This document shows, piece after piece, positions 1 to 8,793 of a stretch of DNA of 33,521 bases; positions within the stretch are counted from its first letter, which is position 1; each line of letters begins with the position of its first letter. The stretch lies in contig NZ_JACDNP010000016.1 in the NCBI RefSeq assembly GCF_013839425.1, positions 11,250-44,770 of the forward strand, read 5' to 3'. The translations under genes were made by a program, and so were the position numbers. The notes below the pieces were generated by a model. It was not told the DNA's origin. It was given only the letters and a program-made list of their open reading frames with translations, and did no database searches. Source of the stretch: Halorhabdus salina (lineage in GTDB: Archaea > Halobacteriota > Halobacteria > Halobacteriales > Haloarculaceae).

Positions 1-42
1 CATTGCTGTGGCGAGCAGCGACAAAAAGCGCCCGGGTTCGAG

Positions 43-1140
43 TCAGGCACTCGGTCTGCCGTCGGCCCCGCCAAGGCGGGATTCGGCGACGGCAAAGGCG
101 AGCGTGCTAAAGAGTCCAAGCAACGTCCCTGCGGTCAGCATCATCGCCAGATACGATAGCGTCACCTCACCGAGGACGTAGAAACTGACAGCGTGGCCAA
201 TCCCGGCAATAGCGAGGATATAGAAGGGGGCGTTCAGGTATCGCCACCGGAACGCGCCAGCAAGATACTCGTCGGTGACTTGTCCGAGACTGGACGTGAT
301 CCCCGCAGCGGCCAGCCAGTGAATCGAGCCCCCGACGACGGCCGCGACGGTTTCACCGACCCCGAGTACGGTTGATTGCTGGCGGACCGAATCGAGCATC
401 TCCAGGCCACTGGCACCGCCGATACCCAGCAAGGCCAGTGCGACAACGTAGGTCACCAGTGTCACGCGACCGGCGTAGAGACTCGATCGGGCGCGCTCGA
501 CAGCAGCGTCGATTGCCCCACCCAATCCCAGGCCACGCGAGAGAAGATACAGGCCGAGCAAGCCCGAGCCGACGCCAAAGGCGTCGCCGGGCATCCCCAA
601 CGTGTTTGCGAGTACGGCCAGCGGGTAAATCAGCAGGAGAATCCCGAGTGGGACGAGGATCGTGCCTCGCGTCTCGGGGTCGTTCAACACCTGCTTGATG
701 GTGTAGTACATCGATTCTAAGTCCTCGGCCTGGCGGACGACCACGCGACGGACGCCATCAATATCGATCCGTGATCGAATTGCGGGCAGGACACTCTCGT
801 CCTGGGCACCGTCCGTAACGACGATCGCCCGGACGTCCTCGCCAGTGGTCAATCGCGCGAGGACGGTATCGATCTCCGCACCGACCGCCCGATTGGCCTC
901 GACGTCGGCCCCTTCACGGCCAGTCACTGCAGCGACCTCGACTGACTCGCTGCCCTCGGCCGTCAGTTCGTCGTAGAGGTGAACCCCCTCGAAGAGGACG
1001 TTCGAGTCGCTGTCCTCGGGATCGACCGTCGCCAGCGCGACCGCCGCAGCCTCGACTTCGTCCCGGCCGACCACGGGCGTTTCGACGCCCGTCTTGCGCC
1101 CGATGTCGTCGTCGAGGTCCACACAGAGGACCAGCAGCAT
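43..1140 (-). CDS. DUF373 family multi-TM membrane protein
   Basis: A 365-aa protein of the archaeal DUF373 family, whose function is unknown. The N-terminal half (about residues 1-190) is soluble and opens with the family-typical start MLLVLCVDLDDDIGRKTG. The C-terminal half has about six hydrophobic segments, starting near GTILVPLGILLLIYPLAVL and ending just before the C-terminus. The open frame extends upstream to 1398, but I chose the ATG at 1140: a TATA-like element (1163-1169) lies 26 nt upstream, which fits a leaderless transcript, and the extension reads as non-protein-like sequence. It stands alone; the 250 bp to the next gene hold nothing else I recognise. Family assignment is from recall of the conserved N-terminus. 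Confidence 0.85.
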   Translation of the reverse strand: MLLVLCVDLDDDIGRKTGVETPVVGRDEVEAAAVALATVDPEDSDSNVLFEGVHLYDELTAEGSESVEVAAVTGREGADVEANRAVGAEIDTVLARLTTGEDVRAIVVTDGAQDESVLPAIRSRIDIDGVRRVVVRQAEDLESMYYTIKQVLNDPETRGTILVPLGILLLIYPLAVLANTLGMPGDAFGVGSGLLGLYLLSRGLGLGGAIDAAVERARSSLYAGRVTLVTYVVALALLGIGGASGLEMLDSVRQQSTVLGVGETVAAVVGGSIHWLAAAGITSSLGQVTDEYLAGAFRWRYLNAPFYILAIAGIGHAVSFYVLGEVTLSYLAMMLTAGTLLGLFSTLAFAVAESRLGGADGRPSA

Positions 1141-1162
1141 CACTCGGCGATACGCGACGGAC

Positions 1163-1169
1163 GTATAAC
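1163..1169 (-). promoter_or_regulatory. TATA-like box for the DUF373 gene
   Basis: The minus strand reads GTTATAC, centred about 26 nt upstream of the ATG at 1140. This is the spacing expected for a leaderless haloarchaeal transcript and supports that start over the upstream extension. Confidence 0.5.
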
Positions 1170-1390
1170 ACTTTTCCGGGCCGTCACTGGGACCGGTCTC
1201 CCCGCCACTGTGTGCGAAGCCGATCGAGGGCGACACCGGGCAGACGCGATCGACTGGTTGGACGCCGACCAAGTGACAGGACTCACCCGTGTCGGCCTGT
1301 CGATGGGATACGGACCGCGACGAATGGACGACGACTCGAAAGAATGGCTGAACGGCGCACAGCAGAGCGACCGGCCATGAGTGGCTGATT

Positions 1391-2302
1391 TTACCCATCC
1401 AGCGACCAGACAGTAACGTCGTCCATGGTCGCTTGCGGGTCGAGTTCGTGGACGCTCGGACCGGTCACGCTGACGAGATGGGCGGAGGCAGCCACGCCGG
1501 CACGGAGTGCCCGCTCGTCGTCCCAGCCCTGTTCGTATGCCCACAGCACGGCTGCGAGCATGGAATCGCCCGCTCCGAGCGTATCGACCACGTCGACCTC
1601 GAGTGCCGGCGCGTACAGCGTCGCCGTCGGTGTCACCATCACCGCACCGTCGCCCCCCATCGAGGCTATCACGTGCGCGAAGCCCTCGTCATGGAGTTCC
1701 CTGGCGGCCGCGGCGCAGTCGTCGACCGACTCGATCGCCATCCCGGTCGCAGCTATCAACTCCTCGCGATTTGGCTTGCAGTACTCGTAGTCGCGATCGA
1801 GTACTCGCAGCGTCTCTCCCGGGACCTCGACCGCCGTGTCCCAGTCGCCCGCGCCCGCGATCCGGTCGACATCTCCGGCATCCATCCCCGGCGGCAGACT
1901 GCCACCGATGTTGATCGTCGTTGGGTCGTACTCTCGGACAGTCTCGACGAGGTCGTCAACGGCCTCGGTGTCGACCGCCGGCCCGGACTGGTTGACGTGG
2001 TACTCCCCGTCAGGAGTGAGCAACGTGGTATTAATGCGAGTCTCGTCGTCCACCGAGACGAAGTCGGTCGGCACGTCGTAGCCCTGGAGATCCTGCTCGA
2101 TGAAGTAGCCCGTAAACCCGCCGACAATCCCCGTCGCGACGGTCTCAGATCCCAACGCCCGCAGGAACTGCGAGACGTTGATCCCATTTCCTCCCGAGTT
2201 GAACTCCGCGTGGGTGCTCCGCTGGACGACGTCCGCTCGCAACGCCTCATCCAGCTCGATCGTCTGATCCACAGCCGGATTCGGCGTGACAGTCAGTATC
2301 AT
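1391..2302 (-). CDS. pfkB: 1-phosphofructokinase (PfkB/ribokinase family)
   Basis: A 303-aa sugar kinase of the PfkB family. It starts MILTVTPNPAVDQTIEL, the usual opening of bacterial and haloarchaeal 1-phosphofructokinases. Signature 1 is seen as GGNGINVSQFLRALG near residue 38 and signature 2 as DTLGAGDSMLAA near residue 245, with the catalytic Asp in GAGD. In haloarchaea the enzyme phosphorylates fructose 1-phosphate to fructose 1,6-bisphosphate in fructose catabolism. The length is normal. The start at 2302 is set by the family N-terminus; the upstream extension to 2488 is non-homologous. An inverted repeat immediately upstream (2309-2336) may be an operator. A tagatose-6-phosphate kinase activity cannot be excluded from sequence. 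Confidence 0.88.
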   Translation of the reverse strand: MILTVTPNPAVDQTIELDEALRADVVQRSTHAEFNSGGNGINVSQFLRALGSETVATGIVGGFTGYFIEQDLQGYDVPTDFVSVDDETRINTTLLTPDGEYHVNQSGPAVDTEAVDDLVETVREYDPTTINIGGSLPPGMDAGDVDRIAGAGDWDTAVEVPGETLRVLDRDYEYCKPNREELIAATGMAIESVDDCAAAARELHDEGFAHVIASMGGDGAVMVTPTATLYAPALEVDVVDTLGAGDSMLAAVLWAYEQGWDDERALRAGVAASAHLVSVTGPSVHELDPQATMDDVTVWSLDG

Positions 2303-2308
2303 TGTTGT

Positions 2309-2336
2309 TTTGCAGGCCGGCAGGTGGCCTGGCAAA
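2309..2336. promoter_or_regulatory. Inverted repeat upstream of pfkB, candidate operator
   Basis: TTTGCAGGCC (2309-2318) and GGCCTGGCAAA (2326-2336) form an inverted repeat with one unpaired base. It sits 7-34 nt upstream of the pfkB start codon, where a repressor would block transcription. The regulator is unknown; sugar-gene control by a GlpR-type repressor is known in haloarchaea, but I cannot match this site to a known motif. Confidence 0.35.
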
Positions 2337-2396
2337 CCCCCGTTACTCGATAACACGTATCGTGCCGACGTAATAGTTGTGCAACGGGTGACCCGA

Positions 2397-4094
2397 TCAC
2401 GCTGCTTCGAGGATTGTCGCGAGCGTCTCGACCTCGCGATCGAGTCCCTCGTCACCGATCGCTTCGGCCTCCTGTTCGAGATACGCACGGAACGTTTCCA
2501 TTCGGCTGACGTAGGGTTTCGAGACGCTCAGTGATTGAGACTGTTGTTCCCACTCGCCAAGCGGCAGGTCCTCGGGCGGGGCCGTCACTGCATCGTCGGC
2601 CGTCACGTCGATCCGGTCGGGGTCGCGCTCGTAGACCATCCAGTTCTTCAGAAGATCGGCGTACCGGGCCAGGAGGATGGCTTTCCGGATCCCGGTATTC
2701 CCAAAGGACTCCGGGTTCTCGTCGGGGAATTCGATGGACGCCGTCGTCTGATCCGTCGATCCCGAGCGGTCCTCCCAGGAGGCCCGCAGCGTCAGGTCCG
2801 CACCACGAGTCTGGCCGGCGAGTTTGACCAGCACGACGCCGCCGCGGGTTTCCCCGTCCGCCGTCGGCGACGGAAACAGCGTGTTGACTTCCAGAAGTTC
2901 CTCAGTCGCGTCCTCGGCGGCTGTCGAGCCATAGACAGTGTCGATCTCAGCGTCGGGAGCGTCCAGTTCCACTGTGAGGTCGTACACCAGCGGGGTTACC
3001 ATGTACTCGAACTCCTCGCCGAGGTAGGATTCGAAGGCGTCCGCAGAATGGACCGATCGGTAGTTCGCGCCGCGGACGGCCGTGATCTGATCGACGAGTT
3101 CGGGGTTGAAGTCGACCCCGACACCGACGAAACTCGTGTGGATGCCATCCTCTGCGTAGCCGGCGAGACGGTCCTGCAGGGCCTGGTCGCCAGTCTGGCC
3201 GCGGTTGGGCATCGCGTCGGTGATGACGATCTGTCTGGTTTCGACCTCGGTCGGGTCGCTATCGCTGTACTCGCCGAGCATGTCCGCAGCCTCGCTCATC
3301 CCGTCGGCGATGTTCGTTCCGCCACCGGCCTGGATGTCCTCGCGGATGTGCCCGCGGATCGCATCCATGTCCGTCGACTCGACATCCCGGAGCGGTTTGG
3401 CGACGCTGGCCTCGTTGTTGAACAGGACGATGCCCAGCCGATCGTCGGGCTGGAGGTGCTCGGTCAGCGCGACGAGGGCGTCCTTTGCGACGGCCATCTT
3501 CGAGCGAGTGCCACCCTCCTCGACGGTGTGCTTGTTGCCAAACCGGTCGTAGTAGTACTGGTCGAACTGCGCGCCCATCGAGCCGGAGATGTCCAGGACG
3601 ATCACGACGTTGAGCTGTTTGCGCTCGAAGGAATCCGTGTCAAGCGTCGAATTCAACCCGACGGTGACATAGCGGTCCGTGGTCTCGGCGATCGGATCCT
3701 CGGTGATCGCCGTCGCGTAGGACGGACAGAACAGCGACGTGCACTCGCCCGACCCACCGGTGTCGAAGTAGTAGTTGTAGAACAGGCCCTCGTAGGGGAG
3801 ACTCTCGGGAACCGGAAGATACCCCTCCTCGACATTACGTCGAAAGTCGGCAACGTTTTTCGCGCCGCCGGCAGCAAAACCGAGATCGGCGCTGTCCGCG
3901 CTCGACTGGAGACTGCCGCCGCTCGCGCCGCTCTCGGTCATCAGTTGGGGGTCGTGCTGCCAGTCGTCGATCTGCAGTGGCTCGTCGTCGTCCGTTGAGG
4001 CGTCCTCATCCGCCGAAAGGCTCGCACAGCCAGCGAGGAGCGAGCCGGCCCCGATCGCGCTCAGTCGGAGGAAACGCCGTCTCTCCGGATCCAT
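2397..4094 (-). CDS. YfbK-like von Willebrand factor A domain Tat lipoprotein
   Basis: A 565-aa exported protein. The N-terminus DPERRRFLRLSAIGAGSLLAGC carries a twin-arginine motif followed by a lipobox with Cys23, so it is probably exported folded by Tat and lipid-anchored outside the cell. Residues about 90-125 match the YfbK N-terminal region (NVEEGYLPVPESLPYEGL... then an aromatic YNYYFD). A VWA domain follows with an intact MIDAS motif DISGSMG near residue 165, then AVALTEHL-type and DRLGIVLFNNEA strands. The C-terminal half resembles the YfbK C-terminal domain. VWA domains bind ligands through a metal ion; the partner is unknown. An in-frame ATG at 4121 is a possible alternative start. 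The gene is divergent from the radical SAM gene. Confidence 0.82.
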   Translation of the reverse strand: MDPERRRFLRLSAIGAGSLLAGCASLSADEDASTDDDEPLQIDDWQHDPQLMTESGASGGSLQSSADSADLGFAAGGAKNVADFRRNVEEGYLPVPESLPYEGLFYNYYFDTGGSGECTSLFCPSYATAITEDPIAETTDRYVTVGLNSTLDTDSFERKQLNVVIVLDISGSMGAQFDQYYYDRFGNKHTVEEGGTRSKMAVAKDALVALTEHLQPDDRLGIVLFNNEASVAKPLRDVESTDMDAIRGHIREDIQAGGGTNIADGMSEAADMLGEYSDSDPTEVETRQIVITDAMPNRGQTGDQALQDRLAGYAEDGIHTSFVGVGVDFNPELVDQITAVRGANYRSVHSADAFESYLGEEFEYMVTPLVYDLTVELDAPDAEIDTVYGSTAAEDATEELLEVNTLFPSPTADGETRGGVVLVKLAGQTRGADLTLRASWEDRSGSTDQTTASIEFPDENPESFGNTGIRKAILLARYADLLKNWMVYERDPDRIDVTADDAVTAPPEDLPLGEWEQQSQSLSVSKPYVSRMETFRAYLEQEAEAIGDEGLDREVETLATILEAA

Positions 4095-4214
4095 GTACGT
4101 CGATACCACTGGCAGTTTCATAAGCCAACTGAAGGGACAAGTGGGCGTTTGAGTTACGACCCGTCCCCCGTGTGACCAGACCGCAAGCGGTCGATCTTGT
4201 GGAAGTCGCACGGC

Positions 4215-4220
4215 TTATAC
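4215..4220 (+). promoter_or_regulatory. TATA-like box for the radical SAM gene
   Basis: TTATAC lies about 32 nt upstream of the ATG at 4249, consistent with a very short leader. Confidence 0.4.
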
Positions 4221-4248
4221 CCGCTGCGGGCGTTCTGCCGGTACGCGA

Positions 4249-5274
4249 ATGATCTCCGAAGGCTGCGAACAGTGTGCCAAGGGCGGCAAGATGGTCATCT
4301 TCGTCTATGGCTACTGTGACCAGCGCGATTGCTTCTACTGTCCGCTCGGCGAGAACCGCAAGAACGTCACCGACGTCTACGCCAACGAGCGGAAAGTCGA
4401 GGACGATCAGGATCTCATCGAGGAAGCCAAGCGCATGGACGCCCTGGGGTCGTCGCTGACCGGTGGCGAACCCCAGGAAGTGATGGATCGCACGACGCGG
4501 TACATCTCCCTCCTGAAAGACGAGTTCGGCGAGGACCATCACATCCACCTCTACACCGGCATCACTGGTGGCCGGGAGAACATGCGCCGGCTGGCCGAAG
4601 CAGGACTGGACGAAATCCGCTTCCACCCGCCCCTGGACATGTGGGGCGACCTCCATGGCACCGAGTGGGAAGACATCCTCTACATCGCTCGCGAGGAAGG
4701 GCTGACCCCGGCCTTCGAGATTCCGGGCATCCGGCCGGAAGACGAGTTCGTCTCGTTCGTCGAGGAGGGCGCCGCAGAGTTCGTCAACGTCAACGAGTTC
4801 GAGATGAGCCAGGGTAACTTCCGGCGAATGCAAGATCAAGGCTACGATCTCAAAGAGGACCACATGAGCGCCGTGGAGGGCAGCCACGACGTCCTGGACT
4901 CGATGGCGAAACACCCGAAGGTCTACTTCTGTACGTCGGTGTTCAAAGACGCCGCCCAGCACCGCAATCGCCTGAAACGCATGGCCAAGAACGTCCGTCG
5001 GCCCTTCGACGAGATCACCGACGACGGGACACTCGTCTACGGGAAGACGTGGGCCGATCCGGGCCGCTTCGAGGAACTTGGCGTCCCCAAAGACTTCTAC
5101 GTCGTCAAATCCGAGCACATCGAGGTCGCCTGGTGGCTCTTAGAGGAGATGATCGACGAGGGCGATATCGAGGAGGGCGAGGTCGTCGAGCAGTACCCGA
5201 CCGTGGACGGGAGAGTGGTCGAGCGAACCCCGATATCCGAGATGGCCGCCGAACTGGACGAGATCGCACAGTGA
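4249..5274 (+). CDS. Radical SAM protein, archaeal PflA-like (COG2108-type)
   Basis: A 341-aa radical SAM enzyme of the archaeal group related to pyruvate formate-lyase activating enzyme; substrate unknown. The putative [4Fe-4S] cysteines are Cys23, Cys28 and Cys31 in GYCDQRDCFYCP. The spacing is CX4CX2C rather than the canonical CX3CX2C. An additional pair, Cys6 and Cys9 (GCEQCAKGGK), precedes it. The SAM-binding GGE motif is at residues 72-74 (LTGGEPQ), and a TIM-barrel-like pattern follows with HLYTGITGG and EIRFHPPLDMWG. The ATG at 4249 is preceded by a TATA-like element. It is transcribed alone, divergent from the VWA gene. The superfamily is certain; the exact family name is from memory. 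Confidence 0.85.
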   Translation: MISEGCEQCAKGGKMVIFVYGYCDQRDCFYCPLGENRKNVTDVYANERKVEDDQDLIEEAKRMDALGSSLTGGEPQEVMDRTTRYISLLKDEFGEDHHIHLYTGITGGRENMRRLAEAGLDEIRFHPPLDMWGDLHGTEWEDILYIAREEGLTPAFEIPGIRPEDEFVSFVEEGAAEFVNVNEFEMSQGNFRRMQDQGYDLKEDHMSAVEGSHDVLDSMAKHPKVYFCTSVFKDAAQHRNRLKRMAKNVRRPFDEITDDGTLVYGKTWADPGRFEELGVPKDFYVVKSEHIEVAWWLLEEMIDEGDIEEGEVVEQYPTVDGRVVERTPISEMAAELDEIAQ

Positions 5275-5343
5275 CAACCCTCGGGTCGTGAGCGGGATAC
5301 CTTCTTAACAGTTCGACACTGATTTGAATGTGGATAGATCGGG

Positions 5344-6987
5344 ATGGACGGATCGATAGCCCAGACATTCCTGGCGAGCGACGTCCAGGTGTGGTACATG
5401 GCGGTGTTCGGTCTAGCCGCCGTCGCCAGCCTGGTGAGTCTGCTCCGGGTTCGCAACATCGAGCACACTGGGACTCGGCATGGATTGTCGGCGCTCCTGG
5501 CGATGAGTGCCGTCTGGGCGCTGTCACACGTCGGCTATCTGTCGACGACCGACTACTGGATTGCAGTAGCCTTCCACGAGATCGGTCTGTTGATGGGCAT
5601 CGCAACGGTCGGCGCCTGGCTGTACTTCTGTTCGGCCTACACGGGACGGTCATTGCACTACAATCCGCGCATCCGCTGGGGAGCGATTAGTGTCTTCTTG
5701 GCGATCGCGACAGTGAAACTTACCAACTCGTGGCATGGCTTGTACTTCACCGCATCACTCGTCGCCGAACCGTTTCCCCACGTCGAAATAACGAACGGAA
5801 TCCTCCACTGGACCGTCATGGGCGGGGCCTACTCGCTGGCGTCGGTCGGGTACTTCATGCTGTTCGAACGCTTCAAACAGGTCAGCCACAACGCGGTACC
5901 ACTGGCGATCCTGGTCGCGTTGACGGGGCTCCCGATCGGCCTGGACATTCTCGGACTGATTTTGCCAGCGTTGCTCGATATCACCTACGAACCGCTCGGG
6001 GTCGCCATCTTCGCAGTCGGGGTCATGTTCGTCTACGTCGCCCGATTCGAGACGATTCGACTGGCCGGCGAGGGCGACGATCCGGTCATCGTCCTCGACG
6101 AACGCGATCGGGTCCAGGACTTCAACCGCGCGGCAGCCCGGCTACTGCCGGCACTGACTGCGGCCGAGACCAGCGGTGGGGACGTTTCATTCGACGAGAT
6201 TGTGCCCGGAATCGCCGCGCTACTCGACGACGATTCACCGATTATCGAGCTGCGGAAAGACAGTGAGACGCGGTATTACCGTCTGACCGAACATCCCTTC
6301 TCGGCCGGTCGAACGACGCTCAGCCGCGCGATTGTGTTCAGCGACGTGAGCCAGCGAGAGCGCTACCGCAAAGAACTGGAACGCCAGAACGACCGCCTCG
6401 AAGAGTTCGCCAGCATGCTCTCTCACGACCTGCGAAATCCGCTCAACGTCGCGCAAGGCCGTCTCGAACTCGCCCGCGAGGGGGACGACGAACAGTTCGA
6501 GGCCGTCGAGGACGCGCTCGATCGCATGGAGACACTCATCGAAGACGTCCTCCAGGTTGCCAGGCAGGGCCAGCCTGTCGACGACACCGAGCCCGTCGAC
6601 CTAGAAACGACGGCCCGGCAAGCCTGGGAGATGGTCGACACCCGCGAGGCCGACCTACGAATCAGCGAGGACGTCACCGTCGAGGCCGATCCCGATCGCG
6701 TACAGCAGTTGTTGGAGAACCTCGTCCGCAACGCGATCGAACACGGTGGCGAAGACGTAACAGTCACTGTCGGCCCACTGACAGAGGAGGGCGGCTTTTT
6801 CGTCGCGGACGACGGCGTCGGCATCCCGGAATCGGACCGTGAGCAGGTGTTCGAATCCGGCTACACGACTGCCGAGGGCGGGACAGGGTTCGGACTGGCG
6901 ATCGTCGAACAGATCGTTGACGCCCACGGCTGGACGAGCGAACTTGCAGACGTCGAGACAGGGACGCGCTTCGAAATTCGGACGTGA
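5344..6987 (+). CDS. Sensor histidine kinase with N-terminal 7TM domain
   Basis: A 547-aa membrane histidine kinase. About seven hydrophobic segments occupy residues 12-235, matching the 7TM histidine-kinase sensor domain. A PAS-like region follows at about 240-340 (VIVLDERDRVQDFNRAAARLL). The dimerisation/phosphoacceptor H-box is SMLSHDLRNPLNVAQGR with His361. The HATPase domain shows the N-box LVRNAIEHGG with Asn463, then DDGVGIPES and GGTGFGLAIVEQI. It would autophosphorylate His361 and pass the phosphate to a response regulator, but none is encoded nearby, as is common for haloarchaeal kinases. The signal sensed is unknown. A small RHH gene follows 64 bp downstream on the same strand. A decayed fragment of a similar kinase lies at 11,246. 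Confidence 0.92.
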   Translation: MDGSIAQTFLASDVQVWYMAVFGLAAVASLVSLLRVRNIEHTGTRHGLSALLAMSAVWALSHVGYLSTTDYWIAVAFHEIGLLMGIATVGAWLYFCSAYTGRSLHYNPRIRWGAISVFLAIATVKLTNSWHGLYFTASLVAEPFPHVEITNGILHWTVMGGAYSLASVGYFMLFERFKQVSHNAVPLAILVALTGLPIGLDILGLILPALLDITYEPLGVAIFAVGVMFVYVARFETIRLAGEGDDPVIVLDERDRVQDFNRAAARLLPALTAAETSGGDVSFDEIVPGIAALLDDDSPIIELRKDSETRYYRLTEHPFSAGRTTLSRAIVFSDVSQRERYRKELERQNDRLEEFASMLSHDLRNPLNVAQGRLELAREGDDEQFEAVEDALDRMETLIEDVLQVARQGQPVDDTEPVDLETTARQAWEMVDTREADLRISEDVTVEADPDRVQQLLENLVRNAIEHGGEDVTVTVGPLTEEGGFFVADDGVGIPESDREQVFESGYTTAEGGTGFGLAIVEQIVDAHGWTSELADVETGTRFEIRT

Positions 6988-7051
6988 GCCGCGACCGTCA
7001 GACGGGTAGCTGACGAACCTATTAGTCGGTGCCGTCCCCCGGTTGACGGTA

Positions 7052-7210
7052 ATGGAAGATATCTTCGCGGACATGGCGGAAGTGACCGTCGAGTTCGACG
7101 AGGAGACTATCGAGGCCATCGAGGAGAAAGCCTTCCGTGACCACCGGGACAACCGCGAGGCCGCGATCCGGGAGTGTCTCGACCAGTGGCTGAAAGAACG
7201 TGAGGAGTGA
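7052..7210 (+). CDS. Small ribbon-helix-helix (CopG-like) protein
   Basis: A 52-aa protein. After a short N-terminal extension it follows the RHH pattern: a beta strand (EVTVEFDEETIEAI), helix 1 (EEKAFRDH) and helix 2 (NREAAIRECLDQWLKE). Such proteins bind DNA operators as dimers, with the strand entering the major groove. It has an ATG start at 7052 and a TGA stop, and lies directly downstream of the histidine kinase on the same strand. Its target is unknown. The fold call is from pattern only, though the reading frame is clean and codon use matches the neighbours. Confidence 0.75.
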   Translation: MEDIFADMAEVTVEFDEETIEAIEEKAFRDHRDNREAAIRECLDQWLKEREE

Positions 7211-7334
7211 GTGCAACCGATGCACCGTCCGTTTCAATCACGCATCGCCAGGGCCCGACAGTATCAGTAAAGGTGCTGACAGATTGGGCGTGGCCAGTCG
7301 TCACCGTCTTGTCGAGCGCGCTTGAATGATGGGC

Positions 7335-8624
7335 ATGAGCGAACTCCTCGTCACGGGCGGGCAGGTACTCCGTCCGGACATGACAGTCGAACGCGCGGAC
7401 GTGCTCCTCGACCAGAACACTGGCCGGATCGACGCGATCGGTGACGTCGGACCCGCTGACTACGAACTCGACGCCTCGGGAGGGCTGGTGATCCCCGGCC
7501 TCGTCAACGTCCACACGCACGTTGCGATGACGTTGCTGCGGGGACTGGCAGACGACAAACCGTTAGATGCCTGGCTCCGTGAGGACGTCTGGCCGGTCGA
7601 GGCCGAACTCACCGCCAAGGATGTCCGCGTCGGTGCGGAACTCGGGCTGATCGAGATGATCAAATCCGGGACGACGGCACTGTCGGACATGTACTTCGAA
7701 GTCGCGGAGATCGCCCAGGCCGTCGAACAGGCCGGCGTCCGCGCACGCCTCGGCTATACGGCCGTAACTGTTGGCAAGGACGACGAGGCGTCACGGGCAG
7801 AGGTCGAACGGAGCCTCGAAATCGCCCGGGAATTCGACGGCGCGGCCGAGGGTCGGATTCAAACGACTTTCCAGCCCCACTCGCTGACGACCGTCGACGA
7901 GGCGTCTCTCCGGGAATTTGTCCCGCAAGCCGCCGATGCGGGTCTGGCGACGCACCTCCACGCCAACGAAACCCCCGACGAGGTCGGGCCGATCGTCGAG
8001 GAACACGGGATGCGACCGCTGGCCTACGCCGAGGACGTCGGGTTACTCGCGGGAGACACGTACGTGGCCCACGGCGTCCACGTCGACGACAGCGAAATCG
8101 AGTTGCTAGTCGAGACGGACACCGGCGTGGCCCACTGCCCCGCCTCAAATATGAAACTCGCCAGCGGGATGGCCCCCGTCCAGGACATGCTCGACGCTGG
8201 CGTCACCGTCGGCATCGGCACCGACGGCGCGGCCTCGAACAACGATCTGGACATGTTCGACGAAATGCGCGACGCAGCCATGCTCGGGAAGCTGGCCGCC
8301 GATGACGCCAGTGCGGTCGACGCCGCGAGCGTCGTCGAGATGGCGACCGCGAACGGGGCCGAGTTGCTCGGGTTCGACTCCGGCCGCCTGCAAGCGGGCG
8401 CAAACGCCGATCTCGCCGTGATCGACCTCGAAGCACCCCACCTCACGCCCGCCCACGACCTCCTCAGCCACCTCGCCTATGCGGTTCGGGGCAGCGACGT
8501 CCGCCACACGGTCTGTGACGGGGATGTCCTCATGCGCGACCGCGAAGTGACGGTCTTCGACGAGGGACGGGTCCGACAGAACGCCGCTGATCGGGCCGAA
8601 AAACTGGTAGATCGAGCCACATAA
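7335..8624 (+). CDS. mtaD: 5-methylthioadenosine/S-adenosylhomocysteine deaminase
   Basis: An amidohydrolase of 429 aa in the MTA/SAH deaminase family. It deaminates the adenine ring of 5'-methylthioadenosine, SAH or related adenosines to the inosine form, clearing by-products of SAM use. Zinc-ligand motifs are in order: VNVHTHVAM (HxH), HLHANE, VAHGVH and GTDGAASNN with the catalytic Asp. Overall length is normal. Three closely spaced in-frame ATGs exist (7326, 7329, 7335); I chose 7335 because MSELLVTGG gives the usual family N-terminus. SAH hydrolase lies one gene downstream (9739), so both routes for SAH disposal are encoded close together. Close relatives act on cytosine or atrazine-like substrates, but the context favours MTA/SAH. 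Confidence 0.9.
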   Translation: MSELLVTGGQVLRPDMTVERADVLLDQNTGRIDAIGDVGPADYELDASGGLVIPGLVNVHTHVAMTLLRGLADDKPLDAWLREDVWPVEAELTAKDVRVGAELGLIEMIKSGTTALSDMYFEVAEIAQAVEQAGVRARLGYTAVTVGKDDEASRAEVERSLEIAREFDGAAEGRIQTTFQPHSLTTVDEASLREFVPQAADAGLATHLHANETPDEVGPIVEEHGMRPLAYAEDVGLLAGDTYVAHGVHVDDSEIELLVETDTGVAHCPASNMKLASGMAPVQDMLDAGVTVGIGTDGAASNNDLDMFDEMRDAAMLGKLAADDASAVDAASVVEMATANGAELLGFDSGRLQAGANADLAVIDLEAPHLTPAHDLLSHLAYAVRGSDVRHTVCDGDVLMRDREVTVFDEGRVRQNAADRAEKLVDRAT

Positions 8625-8758
8625 TGCCGAACGACTACATTTATACTCTGTAATATATCCCGAAACAATCGACAGAAACACGCCGTAAACGTTTTTGGAC
8701 TGTTTCGGCCCGTATGAACACTTGTGAAAGCAAATCGAACGATCTGAACGGCGTTCGG

Positions 8759-8767
8759 GGTATATGG
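8759..8767 (+). promoter_or_regulatory. TATA-like box for the secreted sequon-rich protein
   Basis: GGTATATGG lies about 31 nt upstream of the ATG at 8794. It overlaps an in-frame upstream ATG at 8764, which argues against that earlier start. Confidence 0.45.
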
Positions 8768-8793
8768 CCCCGGAGCGTCCAGTCCAGTCTGTA

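Noticed and set aside
43-1398. Longer version of the DUF373 protein
   Set aside because: The upstream 86 codons read as non-protein sequence and the TATA-like box lies inside them.
2535-3998. 487-codon open frame antisense to the VWA lipoprotein gene
   Set aside because: Its translation has no recognisable domain and mirrors the G+C-rich third positions of the real gene, which has a Tat signal and a MIDAS motif.
4006-5118. 370-codon frame antisense to the radical SAM gene
   Set aside because: Runs opposite a gene with clear cluster and SAM motifs; the antisense product is non-homologous-looking and overlaps two real genes.
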